A DNA stretch of 64,000 nucleotides from Naumovozyma dairenensis CBS 421 (Eukaryota > Ascomycota > Saccharomycetes > Saccharomycetales > Saccharomycetaceae), in NCBI RefSeq assembly GCF_000227115.2, contig NC_016480.1:1116001-1180000 (forward strand), in the 5' to 3' direction. Numbering within the stretch: position 1 is the first letter of the stretch; each line of letters starts with the position of its first letter. Below the pieces are notes generated by a model. That model was given only the letters and a program-made list of their open reading frames with translations. It made no database searches and was not told where the DNA came from. Shown in pieces: positions 50,413 to 60,520 of this stretch. A program made the translations under genes and the position numbers.

Positions 50413-51717
50413 ATGCTGGATAAATTATTCATGGATAATGTTGAACAGTCAGTAGCTCAATCTCTACAGAAAAAGCTGCCGTTAGTAGTTTATAGTTGCG
50501 AATCATTAGAGGATGATAGTTGGTTTAAACAATGGTTTCATATGGAGAAAATCGATGAAATTAAAGATCATGCGATTTGGTTAAGGTTAATTAAAGGTAC
50601 TGAACAATTTAATAATTTTGAACAACTTTTTCCTTCAGTTATCATTCCCAGCTTATATTTGATTAATAATGGAGAATTACTTTCTGTGATACAAGGAGTT
50701 GAGGATGATCACACACATTGGGAAGATTTACTAAGTATATTAGGAGTAGGTAATAATCAAAAAGGTAAAGATTCAACAAATAGAAAAACAGCTCATACTC
50801 ATGATAATGATAAGAAGAGTAACAAAGAGAAGGAAAAGTTTGGAAAGAGTGATAGAGAGGATATCATGGAAACCAGTGAGAGAATATATCATCAACAAGT
50901 ATTGAAAGAAAGAAGGCTTGAAAATGAAGAAAGGGAGAGAATTATTAGGTTAGTAAGGGCAGATCGTCAAGAAAGGAAGGCGAAAGAACAAAAAGGTATA
51001 CTAGATGATTCAAAACCATTGGAAGTTGTTGATAACTTCCGAGATATTAATAAGTTACACAGTGAAAAATGTACTCTTCAAATTAAATTGACAAATAGTA
51101 GCACATTAACACATACATTCAATTCAAAGGACACTTTGAATGATGTACGAACATGGGTTGATCATAATCGAACGGATGGTAACACAGCTTATTATTTCCA
51201 TCGTAATATTCCTCGTATGACTTTTAATGATTCAGACGAATTGAAGACATTATGTGATTTGGAATTGACTCCCAGATCTGCATTAATACTGAAGGTGATG
51301 GAAACATCCACCACCAAGATTAACTCTACAAACATAGAAAAACCTAGCCTGGTAAGTAAGGTTTTCAATGGTATTTCCGGTTGGTGGAATAAAACTAACA
51401 GAAATGAACCTGTAGAATTTGGTACTTCTAACTTCGAACCTTACCATGATGAACCAAGTGACGATGACACATCAAGAAACGCATCCTTTGGTGATATTAG
51501 CTACGGCAATAACATTAAGGGAAGTAATACGAGAGTTTCAGAGTTGGCCAAGGACGAAGGTTCATCGAGGACAAATTCAAATTCAAGAGCCGTGTCTCCC
51601 AATGTTTTCCAATTTGTAAATAGAGATGATATGGAGGATCAAGATGATAAGGAGAAAGAGACATTTAATGGTAATAATATCAATTTAGAGAAGAACAAGG
51701 ATGATTCTAGTAAGTAG
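50413..51717 (+). CDS. UBX7: UBX-domain Cdc48 cofactor Ubx7
   Basis: The product has 434 residues (436 in S. cerevisiae) from the ATG at 50413 (MLDKLFMDNVEQSV, matching MLEALFRDSVEEAI). The preceding open codons lack an ATG. The N-terminal thioredoxin-like domain spans 1-115 (WLRLIKGTEQFNNFEQLFPSVIIPSLYLINNG). A charged coiled coil spans 140-205 (KERRLENEERERIIRLVRADRQERKAKEQ, given as RIIRLVRADRQERKA). The UBX domain spans about 214-298 (CTLQIKLTNSSTLTH, then LNDVRTWVDHNRTDG and IPRMTF). The tail includes SRAVSPNVFQFVN and TFNGNNINLEKNKD. It recruits Cdc48 in ER-associated degradation. Position is YBR273C, inverted. Confidence 0.96.
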   Translation: MLDKLFMDNVEQSVAQSLQKKLPLVVYSCESLEDDSWFKQWFHMEKIDEIKDHAIWLRLIKGTEQFNNFEQLFPSVIIPSLYLINNGELLSVIQGVEDDHTHWEDLLSILGVGNNQKGKDSTNRKTAHTHDNDKKSNKEKEKFGKSDREDIMETSERIYHQQVLKERRLENEERERIIRLVRADRQERKAKEQKGILDDSKPLEVVDNFRDINKLHSEKCTLQIKLTNSSTLTHTFNSKDTLNDVRTWVDHNRTDGNTAYYFHRNIPRMTFNDSDELKTLCDLELTPRSALILKVMETSTTKINSTNIEKPSLVSKVFNGISGWWNKTNRNEPVEFGTSNFEPYHDEPSDDDTSRNASFGDISYGNNIKGSNTRVSELAKDEGSSRTNSNSRAVSPNVFQFVNRDDMEDQDDKEKETFNGNNINLEKNKDDSSK

Positions 51718-52232
51718 AAATGAGAATTCGTCTTTATACAAAATACACAAGGTTTTTATACACGTCATATAGCGTCACATAGTGTTCTTATATCTCATCG
51801 GAAGATCAGTATAATCAGAGCTTAAAAGGGGATGGGCGGCTAAAAAGGGAGAACGCAGATAAAAATATGTGAGCTCCCTCTTTTAGTCAAACAAAAAAAT
51901 AGTATTCATTCAGTACGTAGCCTCCTCTGTAAATTGAAACAACAACCGGTGGTTCTAGATCCGAACCCCCCAGCTTAAACTTTTTTCGTTCAGTGTAAAC
52001 AACACGCTCTACAGTGATGAGTTTCGAATCAATGGCAGCTTGAATTCATGGTTACGAAGGGTAACAAAGGCATTTCCAATTGAAAATGTTTTCGTTATAA
52101 AGGGCAAAAATAATATTAAGAGCAATATGTCTTTGATGGAAGGAACGTTTCTTAATATCTAACTTAGTTTATATTATATTTTATAAAAAAGTAATTCAAC
52201 CAGATTAAAACCTATGTGTGTGGAAGTTTGTT
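51718..52232. other. Intergenic region after UBX7
   Basis: UBX7 3' region and unassigned spacer of about 515 bases. CGGTGG and AACCCCCC patches occur near 51947-51971. No gene is recognised. Confidence 0.45.
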
Positions 52233-53347
52233 ATGTCCGTAGAAAATAATACCGCACAATCAGCGTCACTTAACTATATATATGTTTATATTTGCAATAT
52301 ATATTACCAAATTGAAGTATATCTACAACTCTAAGCCCTCAATTATCACCATTAACTCTCGTACAATATCTTCTTTTGGCTTGACAAAATTTTTGACATT
52401 CAGTTTTTTAAAGGCCATAAAAAGTACATTATTTTATTTGAATAAACGATTTTTCAATAACATTTTACCGGATGATTTAACGGTTACTGACGGTGATACC
52501 GTTTCGATGTGCACTAAAAAGCAGCTGGAAATTATACTTTACGTACATGAGCAGTATAAAAAAACTTATTTAAAAAAAACGCCTTTGCAAGAATCTTAAT
52601 TGAAGTTTCTATTCCAGATGGGGAGCTTGGAGGATTCATGAAAAAATTCCTAGATAACAACGACCGCATAATGCACCACCGTGACAGATTTACCACCGCT
52701 CCAAAGCAGCAGAAAGAGAGTAGGCCAGCCTTTCGAGATAGCAGTATCATTGTAAGTGATGATGGAACGTTACTCATGAGGATAATATTAGATTTGGACT
52801 AAATAATTCATGTAATGTACCGGATTCACCTCCCCATATTGGTGTATTCGAAAAAATTGAACCTGAACTCCAAACTAATACAACTGATGAAACTCCAGAA
52901 AAGCGATCCACTAGATTGATGTTAAACGAAGAATGCGAGAGACTGCTTGAGAAAGGGAATCCATACCCAGAAGATTACAAAAAACTTGCTACTGTTCTTC
53001 CAACCTTGCTCCCTGCAAACGAGAAAAGGTACTTTTATGATCTAATCCCTAAAATAATCACTAGTAAACATTGTGCTGATGGCACGAACTCTTCATTAAA
53101 GTATGAGTTCCAAAGAGTCGCAAACTATGATGAAAAGTGTAAGAAGAAGGCAAAGAGGTATCAGTTCAATGAAAACTGTAGATATATCTCACAAGATGTA
53201 ATGATAAAAACCGGCAAACGGAAGATGTTAATGAGTAATGCAAAAGTGACGCATGCTTCTGGAGAGATTGCCCAGGATGTCTTAGGAAATTCAAGCTGCA
53301 CTATGGTATTAGAAGTAGAACCCACTGAATGGGCAGTTAATTCCTGA
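52233..53347 (+). pseudogene. Broken protein-coding frame of unknown family between UBX7 and HSM3
   Basis: I do not recognise this protein. Three plus-strand pieces follow each other closely. The first is open to 52599 (LPDDLTVTDGDTVS, TKKQLEIILYVHEQYKK). The second continues in another frame from about 52566 to 52801 (NAFARILIEVSIPDGELGG, DSSIIVSDDGTLL). The third runs from about 52777 to the stop at 53347 (NSCNVPDSPPHIGVFEKIEP, ERLLEKGNPYPEDYKKLATV, YFYDLIPKI, SCTMVLEVEPTEWAV). Each break could be one missing base; the first lies at an A8 run (52570-52577), the second near 52773. The pieces look like genuine protein, with charged and aromatic residues and no low complexity. The start could be the ATG at 52282 or one in another frame at 52233. 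S. cerevisiae has no gene here. Either a decayed gene or one hit by homopolymer sequencing errors. Confidence 0.5.
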
Positions 53348-54053
53348 GCGAGCTTTGAGGGAAAGATCCTAGACCCATTAGAAAGTATCGATGTGACAAC
53401 CACTTCTAGAAAGATTTGTCACCCATTTGGAACCCTCGTATAGTATCTTAGCTGATGCAGCTGACAGTGACATCTATAAGACATACAGGGGTTACCCCAC
53501 TTCTTTTTTTCTGCCAATCAAATTCAACTCAATTTCAGTATATCTACATTAACAATAATAGAAGACAGAGTTTATTCACCTTTTTATGTTTTATACATCC
53601 ACAGGCTTGCTTTCCAGTTGGCCCTGAATTCTATCTGAATCTTGAATTTTTTGAATGCAGAAAAGTCTTCGCGCTCCATCCACTTTTGGTGTAAAACGGG
53701 CCAAAAAACGGGCCAACATCATTTTTCCCTCTAAAACAGGACCCTTGGAAATATTTTCCATGGGAAACAAAGTAGAAACATTTACGAAATCCGAGAATTT
53801 TGTATGGGATCTCATATTCGTGAACAAATAATACTTGAAATATAACGGATCATTTTAACAAACGGGAAACATATAGGAAATTAGGCCAGAACCTTTAAAA
53901 TTTGCCACACAGCCTTACGATGCAATAGATATTTCAAAACCCTTCAACATTCATCAATCAAATGAGGTTAGTGAAGAGTAATCAATCGAGGCAGTCGATA
54001 CCATAAGTTACCATATCCTTACACTGCAAGGGATCTTAAAACTCTATCCGATC
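53348..54053. other. Intergenic region upstream of HSM3
   Basis: It contains a direct repeat of AACGGGCCAA (about 53694-53715), an 11/11 match to the ARS consensus (TTTTATGTTTT, 53582-53592) that may be chance, and a PACE-like site at 53901-53909. No gene is seen. Confidence 0.5.
53901..53909 (-). promoter_or_regulatory. PACE-like Rpn4 site upstream of HSM3
   Basis: The reverse strand reads TGTGGCAAA, eight of nine bases of the Rpn4 element GGTGGCAAA, about 150 bp before the HSM3 ATG. Rpn4 activates proteasome subunit and chaperone genes. Function is inferred. Confidence 0.5.
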
Positions 54054-55511
54054 ATGTCTACCATACAAGATGTAGAAAGTGCTGCTATCACACCTATGCT
54101 AGAAGAATTAAATACAGCCCTTGAATCTGCAATAATACCGGGTGATATAAATAAATTAATAGAGAGATGTTCTTTAAATCTAAGCACATCGATAATCCTT
54201 AAAGGTGACTCCAAACGTTTATTAGCGAATATAAAAAGAATGTTATTATCAGACGAATCAGAAAATATTTTAGATTATGAACTGCTACTGGAATTGTTAC
54301 AAAGTTTGATTGACGTTTCTTCATTTGATGATGTTTTGGAAGTATTTTCGACTAATGATCTCCTAGATGCTTTGAACTCTGGAATAACGTCCATAGTGAG
54401 AGCTGCGTGTAAGATCATCTCTAAGTCGTATCCGAAGGGAATATTTGCATCTTCATTAATTATTGATATCGTTTTGGAAATATTTTTCAATTTAGATACT
54501 GAGATATCAATAATTAATGATATTGAGACACTGTTTAAGAACTTATCATCGGATGAATTGATTAGAAGAAGGATACTCGTTAATAATCATCCATTATTAA
54601 AGAAAATTAAAAGGGATTTTGAACCAAAATCATTCACAAGATTGATAGAGTTATTGAAAATCGAGTATGAGTTCATTACACCTTCTGAATTTGATGAAAG
54701 TTTATTTGTAATAACCATTAATGAAATAAGGAAATCAATAGAAAAGGACATATTTATTTTTATTAGCATTACAAATTACTATACATCATTGGTAGCAAAT
54801 ATCGACGCCATTGGCATACATGGAACCAATCATATGTGGGTAATAAGCTCGATAGAATCAACAGTATATTTCTATGGTGATTTGTTTGCCAATTTAGAAA
54901 CATATTTTGAGGTTAAGAATTTTGGATTATCGTATATGTTTGAATTATTCCGCCAATGTTCGTACCAAAAGAATGGGGAGTTGTTTCATACTATAGATAA
55001 AGCATATGTTAAATTATCTCATGATACTCCTTATATATTGGAATTTATGGCATTCGTCAACCCAAAATATTTGTTTAAATTTCATCAAACTTTAGTGCAC
55101 GATTTTGCATTAGTAACTCCTTCTAGATTAGGGATCTTAAGAAATATTATGGCAGATCCAGACTGTTTCCTGCTAATAGAACCCAAAATTACTTCAGGCA
55201 ACATACTGGCACTCCCATATATGGAACAAATGGTTTTACTGGAAAAAATGACGCAGTTTAAATATGGTGTCGAATATTTGATTCAATTTTTACCGCAGGT
55301 CATGGCCAATTTAACTCAAAACTTAAATGGTGAGGTTACTGAACCTGAAACTGTTGAACTGAGGAGGGAGGCCGTAGAGCATTTGTTACAATTTGGTGAA
55401 CCAGTTTTAAATGTTTGGTATAATCCTTTAAGAAAATTATATGGTAGAATAGTTAATGGTGATAACTATGAAAAGAAAGTAGAACCAAAATTGGCAAGTG
55501 CATATTTATAA
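54054..55511 (+). CDS. HSM3: Proteasome base assembly chaperone Hsm3
   Basis: The product has 485 residues (480 in S. cerevisiae). It is all-helical with ARM/HEAT-like repeats throughout, for example YELLLELLQSLIDVSSFDDVLEV. Conserved late blocks include PYILEFMAFVNPKYLFKFHQ, PSRLGILRNIMADPDCFLLI and FGEPVLNVWYNPLRKLYGRIV (given in part). Hsm3 binds the C-terminal domain of Rpt1 and helps assemble the 19S base; it was first found through a mismatch-repair phenotype. A PACE-like site precedes it. The gene lies between UBX7 and EFM2 in the inverted YBR block (YBR272C) and is convergent with EFM2. The start at 54054 is the first ATG. Confidence 0.93.
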   Translation: MSTIQDVESAAITPMLEELNTALESAIIPGDINKLIERCSLNLSTSIILKGDSKRLLANIKRMLLSDESENILDYELLLELLQSLIDVSSFDDVLEVFSTNDLLDALNSGITSIVRAACKIISKSYPKGIFASSLIIDIVLEIFFNLDTEISIINDIETLFKNLSSDELIRRRILVNNHPLLKKIKRDFEPKSFTRLIELLKIEYEFITPSEFDESLFVITINEIRKSIEKDIFIFISITNYYTSLVANIDAIGIHGTNHMWVISSIESTVYFYGDLFANLETYFEVKNFGLSYMFELFRQCSYQKNGELFHTIDKAYVKLSHDTPYILEFMAFVNPKYLFKFHQTLVHDFALVTPSRLGILRNIMADPDCFLLIEPKITSGNILALPYMEQMVLLEKMTQFKYGVEYLIQFLPQVMANLTQNLNGEVTEPETVELRREAVEHLLQFGEPVLNVWYNPLRKLYGRIVNGDNYEKKVEPKLASAYL

Positions 55512-55594
55512 TCTATAGTTTTTTACATACTTCCTACGGTAATGTATAGTCTAAAGTTTCAATAATTAGAATGCTTTTTATTTTTCAATATGCA

Positions 55595-56893
55595 TCAATC
55601 TGTCAATGTGGTATCCCAACCAATCTCTTTATATAAATATTTTACAACACCCCAGTCATCCATCCCCTCGCTCGATCTTTCATTATATACTACTAATCCA
55701 TGTTGTTCCAATAAATTTGATAACTTCTCTCTTTCTAGAGCATATTTTGCCCTTAGAGGTATCTCCAAATGACATCTTCCATTTATAGCTAAAAACTTAC
55801 AAATCATATTAACAACCCATTCGGGATGATTTGGTGAATAGATAGGATCAGCAATCAAAATAGTATCAAATTTCTCATCAGAATATTTCTTGATAAAATC
55901 TTCAGGATTTGTCCAATCTAAAACATCAGCTACTACAAAATCATCAAGATCATTATTTTGAACATTTTTCCTCAAATTAGTTACAATATCAGGCAAATCT
56001 GTGACAAACATTTCAATACTTTCATTACCATACAATTGTCTCCATTTACATGCCCATGCTATTCCAACAAGTCCGGTACCTGCGCCTAATTCCAGTACAC
56101 GCCTTATAGATTTAGATTTTTTGTTGTTTTTATTCGTTTCTAAATCATTGACTAGTTCTTGTGATAATATTAAGGATGATCCCCAAGTTTTCCATCCTAA
56201 ATTATCAGCAGTCAATGAAGGTTCATAAAGCTGAATGACATGAACTAAATTTTGAAGATTAAAATCTCTGGTCATAGATGGTTGAGCTGATCTACCACAA
56301 TTTTCAGAAATTCTTAAACTTAGTTCTTTAACAATTTGATCATTTATGTAATCCTCATTACAATTATCATATTTTTTCAGTAAGGAAGTATAATAATTTA
56401 ATAATAATTCTTTCTGACCATAACTTCTTAATCTAGGTATCCTGGTGCATATTTTTAACTCGGTGTTTAGCCTGCTATTAGGCCAAAGATCAGTATACCA
56501 GGTCAGTAATGAACTGAGCAATTCAGAAGAAATCTCTTTTTCTTTACAAATAATTTCGACTGATTTGGAATTTGTGGAATCGTCATAGTCATCATTTGAC
56601 GTATTGAAATTAACCTGCTTATCTGGTTTTAACAATAATAAGACGCACAAAGAAGCTTGGGGTGTGGCGTACGTCGCAGGCGGAAGATCCAATATATCAA
56701 TAATGGAATCTTCTTCTTCTTCGTCTTCGTCTTCCTCCTGGGCTTTAATTCCATCTATTCTGTTATCATTGACAGCAGTAATAACTACGACAGGATCGTC
56801 CTGATGCAATTTCGTGAAGATGGTCGTTGCTTCAGTGATTTTTTCTAATTGGACCTGTTCATCGGGACTGTATAAATCTAACGGATCAAACAT
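55595..56893 (-). CDS. EFM2: Elongation-factor lysine methyltransferase Efm2
   Basis: The product has 432 residues (419 in S. cerevisiae). The N-terminal region includes an acidic run EEDEDEEEEDS near 52-62. The C-terminal half is a METTL21-type seven-beta-strand methyltransferase: SAM motif I VLELGAGTGLVGIAWACKW at about 266-284, FVTDLPDIVTNLRKNVQNN (motif II), and the acidic post-motif region ILIADPIYSPNHPEWV. Efm2 methylates eEF2 and eEF3 on lysine. The stop codon is 80 bases from that of HSM3, a tight convergent pair. Position matches YBR271W in the inverted block. Confidence 0.93.
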   Translation of the reverse strand: MFDPLDLYSPDEQVQLEKITEATTIFTKLHQDDPVVVITAVNDNRIDGIKAQEEDEDEEEEDSIIDILDLPPATYATPQASLCVLLLLKPDKQVNFNTSNDDYDDSTNSKSVEIICKEKEISSELLSSLLTWYTDLWPNSRLNTELKICTRIPRLRSYGQKELLLNYYTSLLKKYDNCNEDYINDQIVKELSLRISENCGRSAQPSMTRDFNLQNLVHVIQLYEPSLTADNLGWKTWGSSLILSQELVNDLETNKNNKKSKSIRRVLELGAGTGLVGIAWACKWRQLYGNESIEMFVTDLPDIVTNLRKNVQNNDLDDFVVADVLDWTNPEDFIKKYSDEKFDTILIADPIYSPNHPEWVVNMICKFLAINGRCHLEIPLRAKYALEREKLSNLLEQHGLVVYNERSSEGMDDWGVVKYLYKEIGWDTTLTD

Positions 56894-57399
56894 TTATTAA
56901 CAAAGGTTTCAATAATCTGTATAAGATATTTCCTTGGTATATTCTCTACTGTCTATCGTTTTAATTACGTTCTCCTCTGTGGTTTGAAGACTTTACATCA
57001 TCGAAAATTTTCAGATAATTAGTTCACCGGAGATGTTACAAGAAAAAAGGTAATATATTGTGATGAGTTCAAGAGTCCATCAAGAAGCGATATTCCAAGA
57101 ATACAGGTTGAAAATTGATCCTTTTCTTGAAATTCTTGCCGTTGCTTACAGTGCTATTTTTATATGAAATAACTGATTCCTTTGTACTTGTTTTACATTT
57201 TACACGGTTTTGTAGAGGAATTCTTAATAAAGTGAAAAATTCAAATACGTACACACGTACTCACCTATTTGAATGATAATTTGGTATTAAAAAGAGAACT
57301 TTGATATATCGAAACAGAGAGCCCATCAGAATACGAACCACTACCACACCTTTTTAGACTATATTCAAATTATAAAATAAAGACAGGAATCATGCAGAC
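56894..57399. other. Divergent promoter EFM2/BIT
   Basis: About 500 bases of AT-rich promoter DNA. A four-codon upstream frame (57392-57403) overlaps the BIT start. No other gene is seen. Confidence 0.5.
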
Positions 57400-57403
57400 A
57401 TGA
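57392..57403 (+). other. Minimal upstream ORF overlapping the BIT start (ATGA)
   Basis: ATG CAG ACA TGA ends so that its TGA overlaps the main ATG at 57400 as ATGA. If this ATG lies in the transcript, the main frame would be reached by leaky scanning or by reinitiation. Confidence 0.45.
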
Positions 57404-59085
57404 GTGTTTCGAATCGTAAAAGAAGTACTACAGTCTTGCCATTAACTCCGATCACCCCTAATACAGATTTCAAATCACAAAATGATCATCCAAAGGTAAC
57501 CCAACAACGAAATGAACGTGGACTAGGAATGTCCCGAGTCTATAGTATACCAGCAGCTATTGTCCCACAAACCTTGACACATCCTGATGATGATGATATT
57601 AACTCTAAAAATTTACCAAAATCTCCAAATGAAACTATTCCAAAATGGACACAAGTTGGCTTTCAATCCATTTTCCAAGGCACAGAGAGATCAAACCCAA
57701 GTCTTAAGTCACATCATATGATTGTACCTAATGCTGATAGTGATATTTCAAGACAGAGATCACCATTTGCGTCATCATCTTCGCATTCGAATGAAAGGCT
57801 CAGCAGATATAACACTAGAATATCAGAAAGTGACGAAGAACGGCTTTCCACTAATGATAGTATATTCACATTTGATTCTAGTGTGAAGGAAACAAAATCG
57901 AATTCATTATTTAATGCTGCTAGAAAGGAGTCTGCTAGTTTTAGTGAGAAGACATCAAGATTATTTAAGAACGGTAGTAGTCATAAAAATAAAAAAGCCA
58001 TTGGTAATACGAATGAGAACAATAGCAGTAGTAGCAGTATCAACAGTAAAACAAGTAATGGGAAACCGAACTCATTATCTAAAGTAGCAAGGAAAATATT
58101 TCATGGTAAGACTCATAGACATATACGGAAAGATGAAAATGAGTTGGCTATGCCAAGTTCATTCAGTAAGTTTCTACATTCATCTATTGGTAAGCATAAA
58201 TCTCCTGTTCAATTCATTCATAACACAAAGGGCGCTCTCGTAGATTCAGGGAAATCCGGTTATTCTTTTAATCCTGGAAGTATGGTCAATAATACTAATG
58301 ATGTATCAATGTCACTTGATGATGAGGATAGTTTTGACTCAGCTAATGTTACAATCTTACATGATTTTTTGAAAAATTTATCATCTTTGGAAAGTAATTA
58401 TAAATTATTCAATGCTCAAGAAGTACACATATTGGCTGGAAATATCTGGAGCATATATCGTAATGTTGTTGTTGAGTTATTTAAAGGTCGGAAACTTTGG
58501 CATTTAGAAGCTAAAGTTGAAGATATCGATAGGATGCTTGAATTTTATCTTGTATTGAGAACAGAAATTAAGAATCCATCATCGCATACAAGACTTCTTA
58601 GTGAAATTGAAGAATTAATAACATCGTCATTGTTTATTTTCGAAAATCAAATTGTTTTCAATTATAATAATGAGAGTGCAATGAATTCACCATTGAAAAG
58701 ATTAGGTATCATATGGAGAATATTTTACGAAGAAGTTTTTTATGATGTTACGGCATGCTTATTACCTTTGGAGAAAAGTTTTGAAAGGAATCCAAAATAT
58801 TGGCTGGATATATCATCTGATATTCAATCGATTAATCATTTGTTATTGAAAGGTTTCCGTGATTCTATTGTTCTGCCATATTATCAAAATTTTATTCATA
58901 GCCACGAAGGAGCTAGTAAGAGTTTCCAAATGTATATATTCAGTGAAGAGGAAGAAAGCAGTATTTCAGAACAAGATAAATTGACGCTTTTACAGTGCTT
59001 AGGAATATTAGGGACGATACAAGGGAAAGATAGAAATCAAATCGTCATTGAAGAACTATTAGAAGGTGTAAGGATGAGTATATAA
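57400..59085 (+). CDS. BIT2: TORC2 subunit Bit2/Bit61 (HbrB family)
   Basis: The product has 561 residues (545 for Bit2, 543 for Bit61). The N-terminal half is Ser/Asn-rich and disordered with many basic patches. The HbrB/PROTOR-like domain spans about residues 321-545 (ILHDFLKNLSSLESNYKLF, GNIWSIYRNVVVELFKGRKLW, LGIIWRIFYEEVFYDVTACLLPL, LLLKGFRDSIVLPYYQNF). These proteins bind Avo3 in the TORC2 complex, which controls Ypk1, actin and membrane stress. The position between EFM2 and SDH8 matches YBR270C (BIT2). BIT61 (YJL058C) is the ohnologue, so the symbol reflects synteny only. Confidence 0.9.
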   Translation: MSVSNRKRSTTVLPLTPITPNTDFKSQNDHPKVTQQRNERGLGMSRVYSIPAAIVPQTLTHPDDDDINSKNLPKSPNETIPKWTQVGFQSIFQGTERSNPSLKSHHMIVPNADSDISRQRSPFASSSSHSNERLSRYNTRISESDEERLSTNDSIFTFDSSVKETKSNSLFNAARKESASFSEKTSRLFKNGSSHKNKKAIGNTNENNSSSSSINSKTSNGKPNSLSKVARKIFHGKTHRHIRKDENELAMPSSFSKFLHSSIGKHKSPVQFIHNTKGALVDSGKSGYSFNPGSMVNNTNDVSMSLDDEDSFDSANVTILHDFLKNLSSLESNYKLFNAQEVHILAGNIWSIYRNVVVELFKGRKLWHLEAKVEDIDRMLEFYLVLRTEIKNPSSHTRLLSEIEELITSSLFIFENQIVFNYNNESAMNSPLKRLGIIWRIFYEEVFYDVTACLLPLEKSFERNPKYWLDISSDIQSINHLLLKGFRDSIVLPYYQNFIHSHEGASKSFQMYIFSEEEESSISEQDKLTLLQCLGILGTIQGKDRNQIVIEELLEGVRMSI

Positions 59086-59353
59086 TTACGTATTTTTTCT
59101 CAGATAGTTTTTTAGTGAAAAATAGCCTAGTTATATATTCAAAATGGAACTTTTTTATTTCTTGTAATTTTATACATATAGTAGTATTATTTTTTATGCC
59201 CGTCGCTTTAATAGGGCCAATAGCCGATGTAATATATAAAGGGAGATGCTAAAAACACCAAACTTCATCACACGTTCCACTTCAGTTAATGGATTAAATA
59301 CAAAAGCTATAGTCAAACTACTATCCTTGTATAACAACTAGACATAAACAAAA

Positions 59354-59764
59354 ATGATGGAAGCTTTAATAAAAAGTTCAAGAGCAATTAATTTAAGGAT
59401 TTCAAGAACGAGACTAATAACTCAATTTAGTCGGACTATATCGATAAATACAAATAAAATACCCAGTCCGCCAAAATTGCCAAGAGAAGATCAAGAGGAG
59501 TTCGAAAAATTACAGAAAATTGCAAGCTCTCAGGAAGCTATAGAAGAATACAATAGGAAAATAAAGGAAGATCCCACTAAGGAGAGTTTAAACTCTGAAA
59601 TTTTGACTAAGAATGATATTGGTTCATTTTCCCCCGAGTTCTCCAAGACGTTACCTGAGTTTGAAGGTGACGTGAATCCAAAGACTGGGGAAAAAGGTGG
59701 ACCAAAACAAGATCCTCTGAAATATGGAGATTATTCATTTAACGGTCGTGTAACTGATTTTTAG
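59354..59764 (+). CDS. SDH8: Succinate dehydrogenase assembly factor Sdh8 (SDHAF4)
   Basis: The product has 136 residues (138 in S. cerevisiae). An Arg/Ser/Ile-rich N-terminus (residues 1-32) is a mitochondrial presequence. The C-terminus GEKGGPKQDPLKYGDYSFNGRVTDF contains the SDHAF4 signature (GGPKQDPLKYGDYSFNGRVT, residues 114-133). Sdh8 binds the flavinated Sdh1 subunit in the matrix and protects it from auto-oxidation before complex II assembly. Two adjacent ATGs open the frame; either would work. The position after BIT2 matches YBR269C in inverted order. Confidence 0.96.
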   Translation: MMEALIKSSRAINLRISRTRLITQFSRTISINTNKIPSPPKLPREDQEEFEKLQKIASSQEAIEEYNRKIKEDPTKESLNSEILTKNDIGSFSPEFSKTLPEFEGDVNPKTGEKGGPKQDPLKYGDYSFNGRVTDF

Positions 59765-60178
59765 TTTCTTACTTATATAAATATTTATTCACATGAACTA
59801 TAAAAAAGATAAAAGAATAAAACTACTTCAGGGAACTAACTTGCATTCAAATGCTTTCATGAACCTCTTTCTCTTGACGAATTTTATTTTTACATTTTTC
59901 AATTATAAACAAGTAAGTGCCATCATAAAATATAAATTAGCATGCAATTAGAAAATATTTTTTTTTTAATTGAAGATATGCCTCCCACCCAATATGTAAT
60001 AGTCAGTACAATTAATTACATAACTTGCTTTTATGCCCTCAGTATTTGGTAGTGTTATAGTATTGTAGTGTATATGTTATTTGATTATATCACATTTAGG
60101 GATTCAAATTTTGTTTTATTTTAAATTATTTACATGCGTCGAGAGAATATATATATACATAATTGCATGTTCCGTTTC
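59765..60178. other. Convergent intergenic region SDH8/MRPL37
   Basis: AT-rich 3' regions with T9 at about 59969 and TATATATATA near 60148-60157. No gene is seen. Confidence 0.5.
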
Positions 60179-60520
60179 TTAAATTTGACTTAAGAAATTA
60201 TTTTGTTTAATCTTTTTTCTTGTTTCAACCCTAAGTTGTCTCTTTCTTGCTAGAAGACTTTCTTCTACACTGGTACCCTTCCCAGATTTAGCTCTTCCAT
60301 TTGCAGTCTTCGTATCCAACACAGTCCACAACCATTCTGGATACTCCTTATCTTCTAAAGCTATTGGCTCCTTTCCTGTCTTCTTGATATTCAGATTCAA
60401 AGGGGTACCAGCCAAACATGAGGATTTTATTTCTGAGGCAATTGTAGATGCAACTTTGACTTCGGCATTCAATACTTTTATACTGGTTGAAAACGATCTT
60501 TTCACAAAGAGACGTAACAT
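60179..60520 (-). CDS. MRPL37: Mitochondrial large-subunit ribosomal protein mL54
   Basis: The product has 113 residues (105 in S. cerevisiae). A short presequence (MLRLFVKRSFSTSIKVLN) is followed by the mL54 core: SSCLAGTPLNLNIKKTGKEP, ALEDKEYPEWLWTVLD with the signature YPEWLW, and a basic C-terminus (LARKRQLRVETRKKIKQNN). It is a structural protein of the mitochondrial 54S ribosomal subunit. It is convergent with SDH8, as YBR268W is with YBR269C. The start at 60520 is the first ATG. Confidence 0.95.
   Translation of the reverse strand: MLRLFVKRSFSTSIKVLNAEVKVASTIASEIKSSCLAGTPLNLNIKKTGKEPIALEDKEYPEWLWTVLDTKTANGRAKSGKGTSVEESLLARKRQLRVETRKKIKQNNFLSQI

Noticed and set aside
53582..53592. 11/11 ARS consensus match (TTTTATGTTTT)
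   Set aside because: Such matches are frequent by chance in AT-rich DNA and origin rules in this species are unknown.
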